In this document: in pieces, positions 6,455 through 12,119 of the stretch | Layout of the letters: each line of letters opens with the position of its first letter | How positions within the stretch are numbered: position 1 is the first letter of the stretch | Assembly: GCA_021797385.1 (NCBI GenBank) | Contig: JAJZZW010000045.1 | Span: 1-12,119 of the forward strand | Origin: Thermoplasmata archaeon | Lineage (GTDB): Archaea; Thermoplasmatota; Thermoplasmata; Thermoplasmatales; Thermoplasmataceae | DNA length: 12,119 nt | Reading direction: 5' to 3' | Program-made: the position numbers and the translations under genes | The notes under the pieces: generated by a model | Seen by the model: only the letters and a program-made list of their open reading frames with translations | Databases searched by the model: none | Told to the model about the DNA's origin: nothing

Positions 6455-7312
6455 ATGGTACATGTAATAAGCACGATTAATTTAAAGGGTGGTGTGGGTA
6501 AAACCCAGACAACAATAGCCGTTTCTGAAATACTGGCTGCTAATTATGGTAAAAAAGTTCTGATCATTGATCTGGACCCACAGACAAATGCAACAGTTTC
6601 ACTGATGGATGAATCTAAATGGCTAAATATGGATAAAAAGGGAAATACTATTTTCCAGCTTTTCAGTGACAAGGTCTACGGCACCGAGCTCTTTAATCTG
6701 GAAGCTTCAATCGTTAAAAACGTATCCAATGTGAATTCAGGCATTAAGAATTTAGATCTCCTACCATCCAGTTTAAGGCTCATAGACATACAGGATAAAC
6801 TACCACTGGTATCCAATTCCGGGTATTTTGTAAAGACACCGATTACAGTTCTCAAAGAATCGTTGAGTAGAATCATCGAAAATTATGATTATGTTATGAT
6901 AGACTGCCCCCCGAATCTTGGATTAATCACACTATCCGGCATATATATTTCCGATTATTATTTAATCCCTACAGTACCGGATATACTTTCTACCTATGGA
7001 ATCCCGCAGATACTGGCGAGAATAGACGCTTTTAAAAAGGATGCTGGAATTGCAATAAAACCCCTTGGAATCATTATATCTATGTACAGATCGAACAACA
7101 GGTTGCACGATTCAATAATAGAATCGCTAAAATACAGGGAAAGAAAGGGAGACTACCCCAGAATTCTCACACCATACATACCATTAAGTGTAAGAGTTTC
7201 CGAGGCGGCTGAGTATCAAACCGAAGTAAGTACACTGGGACAGAAATACGGATATGATCTTACAGAGAAGTATAATAATCTGGTGAAGGAGATCATGAAA
7301 TATGTTGAGTAA
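6455..7312 (+). CDS. parA: ParA/Soj-family segregation ATPase
   Basis: This is a deviant Walker ATPase of the ParA/Soj/SegA type, expected to dimerise on ATP, bind DNA non-specifically and move a partner-bound DNA site. The 285-residue protein has the deviant Walker A KGGVGKT at 11-17 with the signature lysine at 11. Motif A' DLDPQTN is at 39-45 and Walker B YVMIDCPPNLG at 146-156. There is no N-terminal helix-turn-helix domain, so it resembles chromosomal Soj or small-type ParA, not the large self-repressing plasmid form. MinD is less likely because no C-terminal membrane-binding helix is evident. The next gene overlaps its last 11 bases. The upstream palindrome suggests operon autoregulation. 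Whether this serves the chromosome or marks an integrated plasmid is not decidable here; no replication or integrase gene is present. Confidence 0.9.
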   Translation: MVHVISTINLKGGVGKTQTTIAVSEILAANYGKKVLIIDLDPQTNATVSLMDESKWLNMDKKGNTIFQLFSDKVYGTELFNLEASIVKNVSNVNSGIKNLDLLPSSLRLIDIQDKLPLVSNSGYFVKTPITVLKESLSRIIENYDYVMIDCPPNLGLITLSGIYISDYYLIPTVPDILSTYGIPQILARIDAFKKDAGIAIKPLGIIISMYRSNNRLHDSIIESLKYRERKGDYPRILTPYIPLSVRVSEAAEYQTEVSTLGQKYGYDLTEKYNNLVKEIMKYVE

Positions 7313-7652
7313 ATCTAAATCTGAGGACCTTTCGGAAATCCTGAGGTACATAGCCGACCGTCTTGAAAGTAATCCGGATCTAATCGATAAGATACATATA
7401 GATATAAAGCTCGACGAGAAAAAGAAACCGGAAAAGAGGATAAAAATAACGGAATACAGGAATGATGAGGAACTTTATAGGACACTTAAAAGGAGAAACA
7501 TTGCAACCTTAAAATCCTTTATAAGGGACAATAGGCTGGGAAGAGATAGCAGCATAACGAAGTTGAAAACCAAATCAGAGCTTCTAGATTACATTAGGAA
7601 AAGACTGGAAGATAGGAATCATAAGGGTGATTCATTTATAAATAAGAACTGA
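7302..7652 (+). CDS. Putative ParA partner, small charged SAP-like protein
   Basis: This 116-residue, lysine/arginine- and glutamate-rich protein overlaps the parA 3' end by 11 bases, a strong sign of co-expression. Residues 8-30 (EDLSEILRYIADRLESNPDLIDK) form a likely amphipathic helix pair. Residues 31-50 look like a charged beta/linker region. About 57-104 is helical, and the part from IATLKSFIRDNRLG through KLKTKSELLDYIRKRL resembles a SAP-type helix-extended-helix DNA-binding motif with a short insertion. No ParB nuclease-like domain and no obvious ribbon-helix-helix is visible. In crenarchaeal SegAB systems a small archaea-specific DNA-binding protein overlaps a ParA homologue in the same order. 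By analogy this could be the DNA-site adaptor. Family membership is not established and the SAP resemblance is by eye. Confidence 0.65.
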   Translation: MLSKSKSEDLSEILRYIADRLESNPDLIDKIHIDIKLDEKKKPEKRIKITEYRNDEELYRTLKRRNIATLKSFIRDNRLGRDSSITKLKTKSELLDYIRKRLEDRNHKGDSFINKN

Positions 7653-7661
7653 TAACTTGCT

Positions 7662-7674
7662 GTTTGTTTTTCTT
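7662..7674 (+). terminator. T-rich tract after parA operon
   Basis: A tract reading GTTTGTTTTTCTT begins about ten bases after the stop of the ParA partner gene. Broken T-rich tracts of this kind are typical archaeal termination signals, and the next gene has its own TATA box. Confidence 0.45.
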
Positions 7675-7695
7675 ATATTAAAACAGAGAAATTTC

Positions 7696-7706
7696 TTTAT
7701 AATAAT
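7696..7706 (+). promoter_or_regulatory. TATA box of the universal stress protein gene
   Basis: TTTATAATAAT is close to the archaeal box A consensus and is centred about 31 bases before the ATG at 7732. It argues against the upstream TTG at 7657 as the true start. Confidence 0.5.
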
Positions 7707-7731
7707 AGAAATTGTTATATTCTTTACTTGG

Positions 7732-8553
7732 ATGAATATACATATGTTTGAATCTTCACGATCATATTTTTTGAGAACAGAGCATATTATTGTACCCATG
7801 TTCAAGGGAACAAATTCTAGAAAGGCTCTAAAAATATCATATGATATATCAAAAAATGGAGGGTCTGAAATTACTGCTATTACAATACGGGAAAAAAAGG
7901 AAAATGTTGGTGCATACAGCCGATTGAATCTTGTAGCTTCAGCCTATAATGAGGGGAAAAAGGCAGGTATAAAAGTTGTTCCAAAGATTCAGACATTTGA
8001 GGATATAAAAAAGGGAATAGTAATCGAAACCTCTGGGCATTATTACGATCTTTTATTCCTGTCCACAAGAAAAAGATCACTTCTTTCAAGTTCCATATTC
8101 GGGAATATAGGTGATTATATACTTAAGAATTCCACAATACCCAGTGCAATACTGAGCTCCAGTGACCCGGATCGATCCTATAATAATATACTGATTCCTC
8201 TGGCTGAATCAATAAATACCAGAGCTGCTGTATTCTTTGCCATGTTGATAGCAAGAACCTATGGTTCTCATGTAACAATTTATGATTTGAGAAAATATGA
8301 CAGGACACCAACACATGGCTTTAAAATGCTCATGAATAATCCTGGCATGCTCTCTGAAAATAAACTTAACATTACCATAATAAAATCCGGTGAACATAGT
8401 GGTATCAAGGAGGAAATAGGCAGTTATATCAGAACGGAGAGTCCGGATTGTATCGTTGTAGGCACCAGAAAATCCCAAAATTATAGGATGACATCAGATA
8501 TTAAACTTCTCATCAAGGATCCTGATACAGATGCAATTCTTATCAAAAAATAG
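7732..8553 (+). CDS. Tandem-domain universal stress protein (UspA family)
   Basis: Two consecutive Usp-like alpha/beta domains cover about residues 16-145 and 149-273. Each begins with the usual strand (EHIIVPMF and YNNILIPLAES) and has a late strand reading LLFLSTRK or CIVVGTRK. The family's ATP-binding glycine pattern (G-x2-G-x9-G-S/T) is poorly kept in both, so this may be a non-ATP-binding type. Usp proteins are cytoplasmic and linked to stress or transport regulation; no specific role can be assigned. The frame is open back to a TTG at 7657, which would add a hydrophobic N-terminus. I reject that because the promoter lies inside it. The ATG at 7744 (MFESSRSYF) is a second option, giving 269 residues in place of 273. 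Confidence 0.8.
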   Translation: MNIHMFESSRSYFLRTEHIIVPMFKGTNSRKALKISYDISKNGGSEITAITIREKKENVGAYSRLNLVASAYNEGKKAGIKVVPKIQTFEDIKKGIVIETSGHYYDLLFLSTRKRSLLSSSIFGNIGDYILKNSTIPSAILSSSDPDRSYNNILIPLAESINTRAAVFFAMLIARTYGSHVTIYDLRKYDRTPTHGFKMLMNNPGMLSENKLNITIIKSGEHSGIKEEIGSYIRTESPDCIVVGTRKSQNYRMTSDIKLLIKDPDTDAILIKK

Positions 8554-8562
8554 CTGAACAAA

Positions 8563-8572
8563 TATTTTATAA
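8563..8572 (+). promoter_or_regulatory. TATA box of the class II aldolase gene
   Basis: TATTTTATAA is centred about 24 bases before the aldolase ATG and lies in the short gap after the stress protein gene, so the aldolase can be transcribed on its own. Confidence 0.5.
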
Positions 8573-8591
8573 TTGTTGGCAATCAATTAAA

Positions 8592-9248
8592 ATGAATTAT
8601 GAAAATGAAAGGAATATTGTTTTAAATGCCTGCAGGGAAATGATTAAAGGAAATTTAACTGTGGGTTCCTGGGGCAATATCAGTATGAAATGCCATGATG
8701 GGAATATCGCAATTACACCCAGTGGCACAAATTATGAGAAAAGTAAAGCGGAAGACATGATAATAACTGATATAAATGGCAATGTAATAGAAGGAAAGCT
8801 TGCTCCATCCAGCGAGAGATTGATGCATTATGCCATCTACAAAAAAAGGCCGGATGTCAATGCCATAGTACACACACATTCTGTTTATTCATCGGTGCTG
8901 TCTGTAACAGATGATAAAATACCTCCTATAACTGAGGACACTGCAATGATTCTGGGAAACGGTGTTAATGTCTCCGAATATGCAATTACAGGTACACAGG
9001 AACTAGCAGATAAAGTAGTCAAAGGTCTTGATATAAACAATGCAACAATAATGAAAAATCACGGGGCTGTAACCGTTGGTAATGATATGGAACGTGCGGT
9101 TATAGCAGCCCAGGTTCTGGAAAAATCTGCTCATATTTTCATTCTTGCTAAACTATATGGGAAGGTTAATGTACTGCCCGAAAAAGATGTTAAAGAATTG
9201 AGAAATATGTCAGAAGGTTATCTTAATCAGTGGAAAAACTGGAAATAA
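8592..9248 (+). CDS. Class II aldolase (fuculose-1-phosphate aldolase-like)
   Basis: This is a zinc-dependent aldolase of the FucA/AraD family, which cleaves sugar phosphates such as L-fuculose 1-phosphate to dihydroxyacetone phosphate and lactaldehyde. The 218 residues match the family length. Seen: WGNIS at 27-31, TPSG at 42-45 (phosphate-binding), SSE at 73-75 with the catalytic Glu75, HTH with zinc ligands His94 and His96, and KNHGAV with His157 as a further ligand. Substrate is uncertain: related enzymes include rhamnulose-1-phosphate aldolase, ribulose-5-phosphate epimerase and methylthioribulose dehydratase, and no sugar kinase or isomerase lies nearby. In some archaea a relative supplies lactaldehyde for coenzyme F420. 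A compact hairpin follows the stop. Confidence 0.85.
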   Translation: MNYENERNIVLNACREMIKGNLTVGSWGNISMKCHDGNIAITPSGTNYEKSKAEDMIITDINGNVIEGKLAPSSERLMHYAIYKKRPDVNAIVHTHSVYSSVLSVTDDKIPPITEDTAMILGNGVNVSEYAITGTQELADKVVKGLDINNATIMKNHGAVTVGNDMERAVIAAQVLEKSAHIFILAKLYGKVNVLPEKDVKELRNMSEGYLNQWKNWK

Positions 9249-9264
9249 CCATGGTTGTCCATGG
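9249..9264 (+). terminator. CCATGG-TTGT-CCATGG hairpin after aldolase stop
   Basis: Two copies of the 6-bp palindrome CCATGG separated by TTGT start on the base after the TAA stop. They can form a 6-bp stem with a four-base loop, or act as a double binding site. No T-tract follows directly, so it may protect the 3' end rather than terminate. Confidence 0.35.
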
Positions 9265-9459
9265 AAATTTACCGATTCTTGATATTGATATTCTTGGAGA
9301 GAAAACTGTTTATAGTATCCCATCCATCATATTTTAAATAAGCGTAAGAAAATTAACGTTTCAGAGTTGTGCTCGTTTAAGATATATTGGCTAGCTCTGG
9401 AATTTCTGCCGTCCGGATTCAAGAATTATTCATATCGAGAAGTATTACCGGTGGAGGTG
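9265..9459. other. Gap between convergent genes, no firm feature
   Basis: This is about 195 bases between the plus-strand aldolase and the minus-strand elp3. It holds a TATA-like ATTTTAAATA near 9331-9340 and a plus-strand frame without any ATG, open from 9316 to the stop at 9490 (58 codons). A 28-codon frame starts at the ATG at 9251. Neither encodes anything I recognise. A decayed mobile-element remnant is possible. Confidence 0.3.
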
Positions 9460-11007
9460 TTATATCAGTTCCTTTGCCATGTATGGCCCTAATCTTTCAT
9501 ATCCATACTTTCTGAAATAATTTCTTACGCCTATACCGCTTATAACAATAATTCTTTTTTTATCATATTCTTCCAGGGATATCCTCTCTGCTTCCTCAAG
9601 AAGCTTTTTACCAAAGCCATGGTGCTGCCAGTTTTCCGATGATTCCTCACCTATAGGTACTATATTTCCCATCACCCTTATTTCCCTGATAACTGAGGAT
9701 CCAAGAATTTCCTTCCTGTGTGCAAATTCTGATGGCATTCTCAGTCTCAGATACCCTATTATATCTTTTTTGGAATTTTCATAGGAAAGGAATATTTCAT
9801 CGCCGTTCGCAGCCCTGTAGTTTCTCCTTATTAGTGAGTAGTCGCTATGGAATGAATCCTTTGTAATACCCACTTCCCGGCTCCTGATTTCCATGGTTTT
9901 TATTCTTCTACTTCTCAGCTCATTATCAACAAGGTTATGCAAATCGCTTCTTTTAACCCCGGCATCTATAAAATTCACAGGGATATCTCTCTGCATTCTC
10001 ATAACTCTGACCCATGGTGGCATATTTTTCATGAAATATGTTGCCATCTGTACAACTTTTTGAGTATCATACGGCATGTACTTTCCCGCTTTCCAGTACA
10101 TATACAGTGCAGTATTTTTAACAACCAGTGTGGGATATATTTTCAGCATATCTGGTCGGAATCTATCATCATTCATCGCCATATCAAAGCTTTTTATATC
10201 CTCTTTATAGGAAGAACCATACATACCTGGCATTAAATGGTAAAGTATTTTAAAACCTGCGTCTCTTGCCATTTGTGTTGACCTGACAATCTCTTCAATT
10301 CCATGGCCCCTTCTGTTAAGACGCAATATTGCATCGTTTAGTACCTGTATACCCAGCTCAACCTTTGTTGTACCATAGGAAAGGGCCTCATCTATTTCCC
10401 TCTCATTGAACCAGTCTGGCTTGGTTTCTATGGTCATCCCTATGCATCTTCTTGAAGAAGTTTCGTTTTCCATTATGGATTCCTGCAGGCTATTTGACAC
10501 GTTCTTATTCATCCCGTCGATGCATCCTTTAACAAAGGTTTCCTGATATGTCTGGCTTCTTGCGGTGAATGTTCCGCCCATGACAATAAGATCAACCTTG
10601 CTAGTGTCATGTCCTATTGTTTCCAGCTGTTTTAATCTATTGAATGTAATATTATAAGAATCATAATAGTTATTTTTACCCCTGAGCGCCGATGGCTCGT
10701 AGCCTGTATACGATTGTGGGGAATTTGAATCAATACCACCAGGGCAGAATATACATTTCCCGTGAGGACATGCCTCCGGTGACGTCATTGCCGCTACCAC
10801 AGCAACGCCTGAAACAGTCCTGGTAGGCTTTTTTCGCAGAAGCTGGACAAATTTTCTATTATCCCCATAATTCAGTATTTCAACATCACTGGGAACTACA
10901 TCTAAATTAAATTTTTTAGATAATAATAACTTCTCTTTCTGAAGTTGTTCTTTGGTTTTGATATTACCGTTAGCTATTTCTGAGGTGATTTCCTCATAAA
11001 AATCCAT
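9460..11007 (-). CDS. elp3: Elp3 tRNA uridine-34 carboxymethylase (radical SAM plus GNAT)
   Basis: Archaeal Elp3 works without the other Elongator subunits to carboxymethylate C5 of wobble uridine 34, using SAM radical chemistry and acetyl-CoA. The 515-residue protein is full length. A basic N-terminal tRNA-binding part (RKKPTRTVSGVAVV, about 58-71) leads into the [4Fe-4S] cysteines at 80, 85 and 88 (CPHGKCIFCPGG). GGTFTA at 144-149 and ETKPDW at 194-199 follow in the radical SAM barrel. The GNAT domain occupies about 395-515: the acetyl-CoA loop QHHGFGKKLL is at 461-470, and the C-terminus reads GVRNYFRKYGYERLGPYMAKEL. All expected catalytic elements are present. The gene begins 21 bases after the membrane-protein gene on the same strand and also has its own TATA-like box. 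Confidence 0.96.
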   Translation of the reverse strand: MDFYEEITSEIANGNIKTKEQLQKEKLLLSKKFNLDVVPSDVEILNYGDNRKFVQLLRKKPTRTVSGVAVVAAMTSPEACPHGKCIFCPGGIDSNSPQSYTGYEPSALRGKNNYYDSYNITFNRLKQLETIGHDTSKVDLIVMGGTFTARSQTYQETFVKGCIDGMNKNVSNSLQESIMENETSSRRCIGMTIETKPDWFNEREIDEALSYGTTKVELGIQVLNDAILRLNRRGHGIEEIVRSTQMARDAGFKILYHLMPGMYGSSYKEDIKSFDMAMNDDRFRPDMLKIYPTLVVKNTALYMYWKAGKYMPYDTQKVVQMATYFMKNMPPWVRVMRMQRDIPVNFIDAGVKRSDLHNLVDNELRSRRIKTMEIRSREVGITKDSFHSDYSLIRRNYRAANGDEIFLSYENSKKDIIGYLRLRMPSEFAHRKEILGSSVIREIRVMGNIVPIGEESSENWQHHGFGKKLLEEAERISLEEYDKKRIIVISGIGVRNYFRKYGYERLGPYMAKELI

Positions 11008-11020
11008 CTAAATCATTATT

Positions 11021-11037
11021 GTTTATAATTATAAATT
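11021..11037 (-). promoter_or_regulatory. TATA-rich element upstream of elp3
   Basis: Read on the minus strand, AATTTATAATTATAAAC sits 14-30 bases before the elp3 ATG and overlaps the last codons of the upstream membrane-protein gene. It could give elp3 an independent leaderless start inside a two-gene unit. Confidence 0.45.
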
Positions 11038-11712
11038 CTTATTCATTCCGGTTTCATCATCATTTTTGTGTTCCTCCATATATTTCTTGCGACCAATTGC
11101 CCTGATAACGAAAGAAAAAATTATAACCGCTATTAAAATAACAAAATCATATAATGATGGTATACCGAGATAATTGGATGCCAGGATTAATATTATTGCA
11201 ATAAGAAATACAACATTGGAAAGTATAGCATATATTCGCGGCATCCTATACATATTTCTCCTCTGCCCAGCAGCCGTTCCCTGTTGACCTGGATTTCCAT
11301 ATGCAGTTCTTATATATGGAGATAGCACACTCATATACACAATTACTGGAATCTCATCATTCATAAAATCGTATACGCCGGTAAGTGATCCTGATCCAAA
11401 AGTCAGTGTTCCTATTTTTGAATCATCAGATTTAATATCCATTTTCTTTGTATCCCCATCCTGGTATGGTCTACTCAATGAGTAATTTCTTCCGTTGTAA
11501 TTCATTGCAAGATTTCTTGAAATGGTTCCCATTTCCATGGAACCCTGGCTGATCTTATAACCGCCTGGGGCCTTATCAATATAAATACTCTGCAGTCCTG
11601 AAACATTTGAAATTTCTATGGATTTAGCACCGAGATTTGATGAATTTGCCTTAACCTCGTAAATTTCAGTATCGTCTTGATATATTTTACCATCCCTGTA
11701 TGTATATTCCAC
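11029..11712 (-). CDS. Unrecognised membrane-anchored protein, two C-terminal helices
   Basis: Of the 227 residues, about 1-135 are polar and beta-rich, with repeated short strands such as GGYKISQGSMEMGTISR and DSKIGTLTFGSGSLTG. The pattern is faintly like LURP-one/tubby-C-terminal-like domains, but I would not assign it. A Gly/Gln/Arg linker (GNPGQQGTAAGQRR, 139-152) leads to two hydrophobic helices at about 161-182 and 187-206, then a charged tail. No signal peptide is seen, so the N-domain is probably cytoplasmic with a hairpin anchor. The start is GTG at 11712-11710; an overlapping ATG at 11714 is out of frame, and an in-frame TAG lies just upstream. It is followed 21 bases later by elp3. 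An interior 109 bases (residues 125-160) is repeated in inverse orientation at the window end. Confidence 0.7.
   Translation of the reverse strand: MEYTYRDGKIYQDDTEIYEVKANSSNLGAKSIEISNVSGLQSIYIDKAPGGYKISQGSMEMGTISRNLAMNYNGRNYSLSRPYQDGDTKKMDIKSDDSKIGTLTFGSGSLTGVYDFMNDEIPVIVYMSVLSPYIRTAYGNPGQQGTAAGQRRNMYRMPRIYAILSNVVFLIAIILILASNYLGIPSLYDFVILIAVIIFSFVIRAIGRKKYMEEHKNDDETGMNKNL
11232..11340 (-). repeat. Left arm of 109-bp perfect inverted repeat
   Basis: This segment, inside the membrane-protein gene and covering residues 125-160, is the exact reverse complement of 12011-12119. I compared the two base by base and found no difference. The match stops at 11340 on one side and at the window edge on the other, so the true repeat may be longer. 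Confidence 0.95.
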
Positions 11713-11730
11713 ATTTATCTATTGAAAATT

Positions 11731-11741
11731 AATATATTATA
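11731..11741 (-). promoter_or_regulatory. TATA box of the membrane-protein gene
   Basis: The minus-strand TATAATATATT is centred about 24 bases before the GTG start, giving a near-leaderless transcript for the membrane-protein/elp3 pair. Confidence 0.45.
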
Positions 11742-11798
11742 CTTTCTACCATTATAAACTTCCTATCTAGATTGCTGCAGCATATAAATTATGTCTAA

Positions 11799-11876
11799 AA
11801 ACATGCGTCCGGGAAGATGAATGGATACTATAAACGCAATGATGAGATTAAAGAGATATTCAATAAGAGAAGTGAG
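11799..11876 (+). pseudogene. Transposase fragment (internal part), plus strand
   Basis: The frame starting AAACATGCG reads KHASGKMNGYYKRND then EIKEIFNKRSE, 26 codons. This resembles the stretch of IS4/IS5-superfamily DDE transposases that runs from the basic 'K-x-A-S-G-K' loop into the 'N-x-R-S-x-V-E' helix before the catalytic glutamate. There is a stop codon immediately upstream (11796-11798) and no start codon for a functional protein. The reading breaks off at 11876, exactly where the family would continue into VFSxIKRM. That continuation is found nearby on the opposite strand, so this is a broken element. Confidence 0.6.
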
Positions 11877-11884
11877 TTGCACAA

Positions 11885-12010
11885 TTAGTTTCCCTCCCTT
11901 AGTTTACTGTACTCATTGTAGAAATAGACCTTTAACATCATTTCCTGTACAATATTCTCAGGCTTTACAGCCCTTACTGACTCACCAAGCATTCTCTTTA
12001 TTCCTGAGAA
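11885..12010 (-). pseudogene. Transposase C-terminus, minus strand
   Basis: The minus strand from 12010 to the TAA at 11887-11885 reads FSGIKRMLGESVRAVKPENI then VQEMMLKVYFYNEYSKLREGN, 41 codons and a stop. The FSxIKRMxGESVRA motif, followed by a helix ending in YN, is the C-terminal end of IS4/IS5-superfamily transposases in archaea. It has no start and is joined at 12010/12011 to unrelated coding DNA. With the plus-strand piece at 11799-11876 it makes a nearly continuous transposase end with only a couple of codons missing, as if the last ~130 bases had been flipped. Confidence 0.75.
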
Positions 12011-12119
12011 GTGTATATGAGTGTGCTATCTCCATATATAAGAACTGCATATGGAAATCCAGGTCAACAGGGAACGGCTGCTGGGCAGAGGAGAAATATG
12101 TATAGGATGCCGCGAATAT
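12011..12119 (+). pseudogene. Partial inverted copy of the membrane-protein gene
   Basis: This is the right arm of the 109-bp perfect inverted repeat. In frame it reads VYMSVLSPYIRTAYGNPGQQ and onward to MPRI, identical to residues 125-160 of the membrane protein encoded at 11712-11029. An in-frame TGA lies six bases upstream, and the copy begins abruptly next to the transposase C-terminus. The rest lies beyond the window. Identity at every base, including silent positions, means either a very recent duplication or an assembly or amplification chimera. Confidence 0.85.

Noticed and set aside
7657..7731. N-terminal hydrophobic extension of the stress protein from a TTG start
   Set aside because: The region holds the T-tract terminator of the parA operon and the TATA box of the stress gene, so it is intergenic. 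The Usp domain starts after the ATG at 7732.
9355..9430. Possible tRNA-like sequence (GGCTAGCTCTGG ... GGATTCAAGAA)
   Set aside because: Pieces resemble D-loop and T-loop text, but no acceptor stem or anticodon stem can be paired, so it is not a tRNA.
11821..12105. 94-codon plus-strand open frame
   Set aside because: It reads across the transposase junction and the inverted gene copy in the wrong frames. The meaningful readings are the transposase fragments and the gene copy, so this frame is accidental.
1..12119. CRISPR array or cas genes
   Set aside because: No regularly spaced repeat-spacer pattern and no Cas-like protein is present on either strand; the repeats seen are pairs only.

Overview
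The window reads as archaeal, most likely a member of the Thermoplasmatales (Ferroplasma/Acidiplasma-like). It is AT-rich. Most genes start with an ATG about 24-31 bases downstream of a TATA-like box and lack a Shine-Dalgarno site, which fits leaderless transcription. The gene set is archaeal: Hel308, Trm5, TiaS, stand-alone Elp3 and an archaeal-type cis-prenyltransferase. The organism call comes from protein recognition and promoter style only; no alignment was run.

Layout, left to right. Positions 1-106 hold the N-terminus of a minus-strand transposase cut by the window edge. At 283-3274 are hel308 (fork repair helicase) and trm5 (tRNA m1G37 methyltransferase), nearly abutting. The 250-base gap 3275-3525 contains three stem-loop-forming sequences and may encode a small RNA. 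At 3526-6069 is a tight three-gene cluster: cis-prenyl diphosphate synthase, tiaS and an AK6/Fap7-type nucleotide kinase. An 86-residue orphan follows. At 6455-7652 is a ParA/Soj ATPase overlapping a small, highly charged protein with a SAP-like C-terminus; a perfect 12-bp palindrome sits between the parA TATA box and its start. At 7732-9248 are a tandem-domain universal stress protein and a class II aldolase. Elp3 and an unrecognised two-helix membrane protein lie on the minus strand at 9460-11712.

The right edge is scrambled. A transposase fragment on the plus strand (11799-11876) meets the next part of what looks like the same transposase on the minus strand (11885-12010). That in turn meets a perfect 109-bp inverted copy of the inside of the membrane-protein gene (11232-11340 versus 12011-12119), which runs off the window. 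This is either a recent IS-linked inverted rearrangement or a chimeric assembly end.

Three enzymes (Trm5, TiaS, Elp3) modify tRNA positions 34 or 37, so decoding is a recurring theme, although they lie in separate transcription units. The candidates for something less described are the ParA/small-partner/palindrome cassette, the structured gap upstream of the prenyltransferase, and the right-edge rearrangement.
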